8,433 bases of DNA, taken from NCBI GenBank assembly GCA_030040475.1, contig JASHTQ010000773.1, forward strand, positions 1-8,433, written 5' to 3'. The translations under genes and the position numbers were made by a program. Numbering within the stretch: position 1 is the stretch's first letter; every line of letters starts with the position of its first letter. The notes beneath the pieces were generated by a model. It had not been told where the DNA came from, searched no databases, and saw only the letters and a program-made list of their open reading frames with translations. The DNA is from Streptosporangiaceae bacterium. Lineage in GTDB: Bacteria > Actinomycetota > Actinomycetes > Streptosporangiales > Streptosporangiaceae. Of this stretch, positions 1 through 4,158 are shown piece after piece.

Positions 1-32
1 CAGCCTCGTCACCCGCTGAGCGTGCGGCCCGG

Positions 33-1052
33 TCAGGACTCGAGCAGCTCCTCCGCGGGCCGGCGCGCGGTGGGGCGCGTCGTCCGGGCCACGCCGAGCC
101 CGAGCAGCATCTGCGGTAGCCCCGGCAGCGCCAGCCTCGCCTGGATCAGCACGCGCGTCGAGGTGGTCAGCAGCGGCCGGGTCTGCAGGTCGGCGAATAC
201 CCACTGGCTCGCGGCGTGCAGCAGCACGCGTTGCAGGGCCTGGCCGGCCCGCAGCCAGTCCTCCGGCCCGTCACCGCGGGTGGTGAGGACCGCGGTGACC
301 GGAGCGGGCGGGCCACCGGACGGCAGCAGTCCCACCCCCCGGCCCACGTCGAAATCGCGCTGCGGCACCCGGCCGTCCTCCCGGCGCGGCGTGGCCGGGA
401 AGGCCTCCGCGGGGACGCCGTCCCTGGCCCGGGCGCCGCCCTCGCGAGTCCACCGCAGGACCTCGGCCCGCGCCACCGGATCCAGGTGCCGCCCGTTGCC
501 CCAGTCGGCCAGGATCGCCGCCAGCTCCCGCTGTCCGGAACCGGCAGCCACGACGGTCAGCGTGGCACCCTCGGCCGCGGCATGATCGCGCAGCCGTGGC
601 AGCAATCCGGCGGGCAGCGGATCCGGCTCGAACGGCCCGCGGTGGGTATGGCGATGCGGCACCGCCCGGAGCATCCGCTGCTCCAGCGCAGTCATCGGCT
701 CCGCACGGCCCGGTCGCACCCGGGCGAGCAGCCGCGGCGCCGCGGGCTCGGGGAACAACTCGACGTCGGGCAGATAGCCGAGCGAGCGCACCGCCATCCG
801 CAGCCCGAACAGTGCCGCGCCGCAGCTGATCAGCATCTCCCGGCCTGCCGGATCCTCCCGCAGCTGGCGGTCGGCGTCGGCGTACAGCTCGACCGCGTCG
901 TCGCGGGCCTTGAATCGCCACGGCTGCGTGTTGTGCAGCGATGGCGCGCGGGTCGCCACGGTCACCAGGTAGCCGGCCTTCCCGGCCAGCGTCGGCTCGC
1001 CGCCTGGTGCCCGCGCGATGTTGCTGCCCGATCCGGTCGGCCGGGCGGTCAT
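33..1052 (-). CDS. Acg-type nitroreductase-fold (FMN-binding) protein, DosR-regulon class
   Basis: A 339-residue protein of the Acg family (Rv2032, Rv3127, Rv3131 in M. tuberculosis; usual length about 330). These are fused two-lobe nitroreductase-fold proteins that bind FMN; some members are thought to sequester flavin rather than reduce nitro-compounds. Visible family motifs: APSLHNTQPWRF at 36-47 (flavin site), REDPAGREMLISCGAALFGL at 65-84, HRHTHRGPF at 133-141, and GLPQMLLGLG at 311-320. No signal peptide is seen, so it is probably cytosolic. The frame opens at 1145, but I chose the ATG at 1050-1052 because GGAG lies 5 nt upstream and the extra 31 residues are low-complexity Ala/Arg/Gly outside the family. 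It follows the universal stress gene on the same strand after 110 bp, enough for its own promoter; a weak DosR-like site lies about 48 bp upstream. Family is clear; substrate is unknown. Confidence 0.88.
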   Translation of the reverse strand: MTARPTGSGSNIARAPGGEPTLAGKAGYLVTVATRAPSLHNTQPWRFKARDDAVELYADADRQLREDPAGREMLISCGAALFGLRMAVRSLGYLPDVELFPEPAAPRLLARVRPGRAEPMTALEQRMLRAVPHRHTHRGPFEPDPLPAGLLPRLRDHAAAEGATLTVVAAGSGQRELAAILADWGNGRHLDPVARAEVLRWTREGGARARDGVPAEAFPATPRREDGRVPQRDFDVGRGVGLLPSGGPPAPVTAVLTTRGDGPEDWLRAGQALQRVLLHAASQWVFADLQTRPLLTTSTRVLIQARLALPGLPQMLLGLGVARTTRPTARRPAEELLES

Positions 1053-1099
1053 TTCTGCTCCGCCGGCTCGGGCCGCGCCTGCTCTACAGGTCCGGCCGG

Positions 1100-1119
1100 C
1101 TGCCGGTTCCAGTCCCGCC
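1100..1119 (-). promoter_or_regulatory. Weak DosR-like half-site before the Acg-type gene
   Basis: On the minus strand GGCGGGACTGGAACCGGCAG has an intact left arm GGGACT but almost no right arm (11 of 20 positions). It lies 48 bp before the chosen start codon, in the 110-bp gap after the universal stress gene. A further half-site, GGACCT, is at 1088-1093. This may mark a separate promoter for the Acg-type gene, or be chance. Confidence 0.25.
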
Positions 1120-1162
1120 AGATGAGCCGGTGCACGGGTATCCACCTCGGGATGCCCGCCGC

Positions 1163-2044
1163 TCAGCCCGAAACCCGTGCGGCGGAGGGAACGGTGACGA
1201 CCGGGCCGTGCGCGTGGTTCAGCACCGCGTGGATGACCGTGCCTGGACCGTGCGGAGCCGGGTGGCGGCCAAGCACCACCAGGTCGGCGCGGGCGGACAG
1301 TCCGACCAGTGCCCGGCCGGGGTGGCCATGCACCACGTCCTGGCTGGCCGGCACGCCCGGGTACTTCTCCTTCCAGCCGTCAAGCAGTGCCTCAAGCTCC
1401 CTGGCGGCTTCGGCCCGGAACACGTCCGCGACCGCCCCGGCAGGGGCTGTCCCGGCCCTGGAGATGTCGGTCTGCGGGACGTGCCAGGCGTGCAGCGCCA
1501 CCACGCTGGCCTTTCGCAGTGCCGCCTCTTCGAACGCGTAGTCGAGCAGCGCGCCGCAGTGCTCCAGGTCGCCGATGCCGACGCCGACCTGCCTGTGCAC
1601 GGCCCCGGCACCCTCGCGGATCACCACGACCGGGCAGCTCGCGTGCGTGGCCGCGTAGCGGCTGACCGAGCCGAGCAGCATCGCCGCGAACGCGCCGACG
1701 CCGCGGGAGCCCACCGCAAGCAGCTGCGCACCCGACGCCGCCTGCGCGACCGCCTGGGCCGGTGACCCGTCCAGTGCGTCGGCATCGATGAGCAGGCCGG
1801 GGGCTGCCTGCGCGGCCCGCGCGGTCGCGACGGCCAGGGCCTGGTCACGGTGCTTGCGGAGGGCATCGGCCACGGTGTCGTAGCCGGACATCGCATGGCC
1901 GCCGATCATCCGGGGCAGCAGCGCGGCGGCAGAGACGATCCGCAGCGGGGCACCGCGCAGCACGGCCTCCCCGGCGGCCCAGTCGACCGCGCGCAGTGAT
2001 TCCTCCGAGCCGTCCGTGGCGGCCACGATGGGCATTGCTGACAT
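1163..2044 (-). CDS. Tandem-domain universal stress protein (UspA family, Rv2623-like)
   Basis: A 293-residue protein with two UspA domains (about 1-143 and 150-286), the size and layout of the DosR-regulated mycobacterial USPs such as Rv2623, which bind ATP and affect dormancy growth. Domain 1 has the full nucleotide site: IVAATDGSEES at 6-16 and G-x2-G-x9-G-S at residues 112-126. Domain 2 is degenerate: its first strand reads VGVGIGDL where VGVDGS is usual, and the loop at 259-275 (GRHPAPHGPG...) lacks the second glycine and the Gly-Ser/Thr. One ATP per chain is therefore the likely limit. The frame opens at 2164, but the ATG at 2042-2044 is chosen: AAGGAG sits 5 nt upstream and the domain starts directly after. 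A second ATG three codons in has no comparable ribosome site. It lies 37 bp after the CBS-BON gene, so the two are probably co-transcribed. Confidence 0.93.
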   Translation of the reverse strand: MSAMPIVAATDGSEESLRAVDWAAGEAVLRGAPLRIVSAAALLPRMIGGHAMSGYDTVADALRKHRDQALAVATARAAQAAPGLLIDADALDGSPAQAVAQAASGAQLLAVGSRGVGAFAAMLLGSVSRYAATHASCPVVVIREGAGAVHRQVGVGIGDLEHCGALLDYAFEEAALRKASVVALHAWHVPQTDISRAGTAPAGAVADVFRAEAARELEALLDGWKEKYPGVPASQDVVHGHPGRALVGLSARADLVVLGRHPAPHGPGTVIHAVLNHAHGPVVTVPSAARVSG

Positions 2045-2081
2045 GCTGGCTCCTTTTTGGTTAGCCGACTTTCCTGGCAGT

Positions 2082-2723
2082 TCAGGCGGCGGGGTAGGTG
2101 AGCTCGTCGTGCAGCGCGACCACGCCAAGGACGCCGCGGACCTTTTCCGCGAGCGCGCGGCCAAGGGCCGCCGTTTCCGGTGAGCCCTGCAGGGTGACGA
2201 CGCCGTCGGTGACGGCCACCGTGAACAGGGCCGGGTCGATGACGAGCTCGCGCTGGATCACGTCGCCGGTAATCTCGGCAAGGATCTGCTCATCCGACCG
2301 CTCGTACACGGCCAGCATGTCGGACCGGCTGACGATGCCGATCAGATGACCGTCCGGGTCGATCACGGGGAGCCGCTTGACCCGGAGGTGGTACATCAGC
2401 CGGGCGGCCTGCTCGATCGTGTCGCCGGGCGCGACCGTCACGGTCTGGCGGGTCATCAGGTCGCCGGCGACCAGGCCGTCCGCCTTCTCCCGTTCCCTGG
2501 GTGGCAGCCTGTCGGCGATCGCCCCGCCGTGGCTGCCGTACAGGGCCTCCTTGGCCAGCATGTCTGCCTCGGAAACGATGCCGATCAGCCTGGTGTCGTC
2601 GTCGACCACGGGCAGGGCGCTGACCCGGTGCCTGCGCAGCGTGGCCGCCAGTTCCCTGAAGGACGCGTTCGGCTTAACCGCCACGACCGGAGTGGTCATG
2701 ACGTCCTTGACCTTGGTCTTCAT
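2082..2723 (-). CDS. CBS-CBS-BON domain protein (Hrp1-like, with added BON domain)
   Basis: A 213-residue soluble protein: CBS domain 1 about 7-60 (MTTPVVAV ... LPVVDDDTRLIGIVSEADML), CBS domain 2 about 88-141 (LMTRQTVTV ... LPVIDPDGHLIGIVSRSDML), and a BON domain about 144-208 (ITGDVIQREL ... VTDGVVTLQGSPETAALGRALAEKVRGVLGV). CBS pairs usually bind adenine nucleotides and act as regulatory modules; BON domains are small modules linked to membrane or lipid contact. The CBS pair resembles Hrp1 (Rv2626c), a strongly DosR-induced protein of about 143 residues, to which a BON domain appears appended. The open frame runs up to 2987, but the ATG at 2721-2723 has GGGGAG 8 nt upstream and the preceding 88 residues would run through the operator region. 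It is the first gene of a minus-strand set with the USP gene and faces the twin DosR-like sites. The ligand is unknown. Confidence 0.92.
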   Translation of the reverse strand: MKTKVKDVMTTPVVAVKPNASFRELAATLRRHRVSALPVVDDDTRLIGIVSEADMLAKEALYGSHGGAIADRLPPREREKADGLVAGDLMTRQTVTVAPGDTIEQAARLMYHLRVKRLPVIDPDGHLIGIVSRSDMLAVYERSDEQILAEITGDVIQRELVIDPALFTVAVTDGVVTLQGSPETAALGRALAEKVRGVLGVVALHDELTYPAA

Positions 2724-2809
2724 CGCTGTCACTCCCCGATCGTTCCGCTGTGCCTGAGCCGAGCCTGCACGACCAGCGGCGGCTGGCGTAGGGCTGAGGG
2801 TCATGGCCG

Positions 2810-2829
2810 GCGAGGACCTAGGTCCCTTC
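2810..2829. promoter_or_regulatory. DosR-box-like palindrome 1 (CBS-BON / SRPBCC divergent gap)
   Basis: The core GGACCTAGGTCC at 2814-2825 is a perfect 12-bp palindrome. Aligned to the mycobacterial DosR motif TTSGGGACTWWAGTCCCSAA it matches 12 of 20 positions. It lies 87 bp before the CBS-BON start codon and exactly 30 bp from a second, better copy. On the minus strand a loose -10-like TACGCC follows (2785-2790), about 20 bp past the box. Binding by a DosR-type regulator is inferred. Confidence 0.6.
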
Positions 2830-2839
2830 GGTACCGGCA

Positions 2840-2859
2840 GTCGGGACCTAAGTCCCTGG
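2840..2859. promoter_or_regulatory. DosR-box-like palindrome 2 (CBS-BON / SRPBCC divergent gap)
   Basis: GTCGGGACCTAAGTCCCTGG matches 15 of 20 positions of the DosR motif, including both GGGAC and GTCCC arms. It ends 33 bp before the start codon of the SRPBCC-like gene and lies 30 bp from palindrome 1, about three helical turns, so two dimers could bind the same DNA face. It could serve either divergent gene. Confidence 0.7.
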
Positions 2860-2892
2860 CCGGCCCGCGGCCGGACCCGATGGAGTGCAGGG

Positions 2893-3378
2893 ATGTTCGT
2901 AGCCGATGAGAGGTCCGTTGCGGTCGGCTTTGCCGTGGCGAGGGAAAGGCTGGCGCGGCTGGCCGACGGCGACGCGCTGCTCGGCACGTCGGAAGATGCC
3001 TACGATCACGAAGCCATCCACCAGATGCGGGCCGCCGTCGGCGGCCTGTCCAAACTGGTCCGAGTGCAAGTCCGCGAGCTGGCGGGGGTCGATGCGTCGG
3101 CCGGGCTCGCGATCCGGTGGGAGGCCACCGGACCAGGCGCCGGCCTGTTCCCGGTGCTCGACGCCGACATCAGGCTCGCTCCGGCCGGCGATGGCTCCTG
3201 CTTGCTGACGCTGACGGGCTCGTACCGCCCGCCCCTCGGCCCACTCGGCGAAGCACTCGACCGGACGCTCCTGCACCGGGTGGCGGCGGCCACGATCCGC
3301 AGGTTTCTTGCCCGGCTGGCGGATCAGATGGTGACCGCCGACCCGGACGGCAGTCCTTACCCGGCGATCTGGCGCTGA
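2893..3378 (+). CDS. Small SRPBCC-like (START/polyketide-cyclase fold) protein, function unknown
   Basis: A 161-residue protein I place tentatively in the SRPBCC superfamily, whose members form a hydrophobic ligand cavity. The support is the order of segments: a polar/helical start, strands at 55-64 and 72-80 (LAIRWEATG), DADIRLAPAGDGSCLLTLTGSY at about 90-111 as a beta hairpin, the turn PPLGPLGEALD at 113-123, and a long C-terminal helix 124-147 (LLHRVAAATIRRFLARLADQM), a common SRPBCC ending. There is no signal peptide or membrane helix. The frame is open from 2803, but the ATG at 2893 has GGAG 7 nt upstream and lies outside the operator palindromes. It is transcribed divergently from the CBS-BON gene; the nearer DosR-like site ends only 33 bp before its start, so shared control is likely. 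It overlaps the next, convergent gene by 22 bp. No ligand or catalytic residue can be named. Confidence 0.78.
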   Translation: MFVADERSVAVGFAVARERLARLADGDALLGTSEDAYDHEAIHQMRAAVGGLSKLVRVQVRELAGVDASAGLAIRWEATGPGAGLFPVLDADIRLAPAGDGSCLLTLTGSYRPPLGPLGEALDRTLLHRVAAATIRRFLARLADQMVTADPDGSPYPAIWR

Positions 3379-3881
3379 CCCAGCTGCCTGTGAGCCCGTC
3401 GGCCGACCGTGCCAAGCCCGACCGCGAACAGCGCGGCGGCCACGCCCTGCGCCAGTTCGGTGCGGTTCGCGATCTGCCTCTCCGGCGTCGGCCGTGCGGT
3501 CAGGTCGCCCGCCTCGGTGACCCAGACCCTGACCGTGCTCCCCGCCGCCGCCCCGGCGGGCGCGGAAACCTGGCCGGTGCGGAGCTGGCCGTCCGGCGCC
3601 CGCCACTGAGCGGGCGTGCCCCGGGCCGCGTCCGCTCCGTGCGCGCGCCGCGGAGCAGCCTGCAGCAGGGTCGCCGGGACCTGGCGGAGCGAGGCCCGCT
3701 CGGCTTCGGCCTTGCGCGACAGCCTTTCGCAGACCCACCGACCCGCGGCGTACGCGACGAAGGGGGAACCGCCGAGGAACGCGGTCATCAGCGTGCCGAA
3801 CACGGCGGTTTCCTTCCGGCCCGGCCCGGGCCGGGCCGGCGTCCCCGGCCAGTAACGTCCGGCCTGCCGTCCTGTTTTCAT
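3357..3881 (-). CDS. Rv1733c-like two-helix membrane protein
   Basis: A 174-residue protein resembling the actinobacterial Rv1733c family (DosR-regulon membrane protein of unknown function, about 200 residues). Features: a basic, proline/glycine-rich N-terminus (1-23), hydrophobic segment 1 at about 25-46 (AVFGTLMTAFLGGSPFVAYAA), a charged stretch, a soluble central part with the family signature WRAPDGQLRTGQVSAPAG (93-110) followed by STVRVWVTEAGDLT (115-128), and hydrophobic segment 2 at about 143-160. The central domain probably lies outside the membrane. The tail after helix 2 is short (about 14 residues), somewhat shorter than I expect for the family. A GTG at 3888-3890 is a possible start, but the ATG at 3879-3881 gives a better spacing to AGAAGG (8 nt) and begins MKT as relatives do. 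A perfect 24-bp palindrome covers codons 15-22. It diverges from the transporter gene; promoter elements probably lie in 3882-4158. Confidence 0.8.
   Translation of the reverse strand: MKTGRQAGRYWPGTPARPGPGRKETAVFGTLMTAFLGGSPFVAYAAGRWVCERLSRKAEAERASLRQVPATLLQAAPRRAHGADAARGTPAQWRAPDGQLRTGQVSAPAGAAAGSTVRVWVTEAGDLTARPTPERQIANRTELAQGVAAALFAVGLGTVGRRAHRQLGQRQIAG
3816..3839. repeat. Perfect 24-bp palindrome inside the Rv1733c-like gene
   Basis: Twelve bases from 3816 (CCGGCCCGGCCC) are followed directly by their exact reverse complement, ending at 3839; every base is G or C. It covers codons 15-22 (PARPGPGR), about 42 nt after the start codon, and could fold into a very stable stem in the mRNA or extrude as a cruciform. 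Confidence 0.9.
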
Positions 3882-3907
3882 CGATCTCACCTTCTACCAG
3901 CAGCCGC

Positions 3908-3948
3908 TCCGCGAGCGGCACCTCCGCGAGCGGCACCTCCGCGAGCGG
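3908..3948. repeat. Short tandem repeat, 15-bp unit, just under three copies
   Basis: The unit CACCTCCGCGAGCGG occurs twice in full (3919-3933 and 3934-3948), preceded by a partial copy TCCGCGAGCGG (3908-3918). It lies in the 5' region of the Rv1733c-like gene, 27 bp before its start, and would be in that mRNA's leader if transcription starts upstream. The period is a multiple of three (VPLAE when read on the minus strand from a GTG at 3969), but that frame is not the gene's frame. Confidence 0.85.
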
Positions 3949-4016
3949 CACTGGGTGCGCGGTATCCACGCTGCGCCGCCGCGGCCGCGCGGGTCAGGGG
4001 CCGACTACCCGACCTT

Positions 4017-4036
4017 GCCGGGACCTTCGCCCCCAA
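4017..4036. promoter_or_regulatory. DosR-box-like site A (Rv1733c-like / transporter divergent gap)
   Basis: GCCGGGACCTTCGCCCCCAA matches 15 of 20 positions of TTSGGGACTWWAGTCCCSAA: a perfect left arm GGGAC, a degenerate right arm and matching CCCSAA edge. It lies about 135 bp from the Rv1733c-like start and about 120 bp before the transporter start. A C-rich match in GC-rich DNA can arise by chance, so confidence is moderate. Confidence 0.45.
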
Positions 4037-4071
4037 CCGGGCTGGCTGAAGGGCCGGCCGCGTCACCTCAG

Positions 4072-4091
4072 CCGGTGCCAAAGGTCCCTCA
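4072..4091. promoter_or_regulatory. DosR-box-like site B (upstream of the transporter)
   Basis: Read on the minus strand, TGAGGGACCTTTGGCACCGG matches 12 of 20 positions of the DosR motif; its left arm GGGAC is perfect and the right arm is poor. On the plus strand it forms part of the dyad GGTCC-(8 nt)-GGACC at 4083-4100. It ends about 67 bp before the transporter ATG, a distance compatible with activation of that gene. Confidence 0.35.
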
Positions 4092-4158
4092 CCTTGGACC
4101 CTGGCCGGGGTCGGCCAGCGGCGATTTGCTTCAGGCATCCCGTTACGAGGAGGACGAG

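Noticed and set aside
1053..1145. Upstream start for the Acg-type protein
   Set aside because: The added 31 residues are Ala/Gly/Arg filler, and the internal ATG at 1050-1052 has a good GGAG site.
216..1541. 441-codon plus-strand frame across the Acg-type and USP genes
   Set aside because: It crosses two clear minus-strand genes and has no family features.
2724..2987. Extended N-terminus of the CBS-BON protein
   Set aside because: It would translate through both operator palindromes and into the divergent gene; the ATG at 2721-2723 has a good ribosome site and starts at the domain.
3379..3420. Terminator between the convergent SRPBCC-like and Rv1733c-like genes
   Set aside because: The two genes overlap by 22 bp, and no stem followed by a T-run is visible on either strand.
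2848..3969. Minus-strand frame beginning GTG at 3969 with VPLAE repeats
   Set aside because: After the repeat it becomes low-complexity and overlaps two recognised genes in other frames; the Rv1733c-like signature is in a different frame. Kept only as a note on the tandem repeat.
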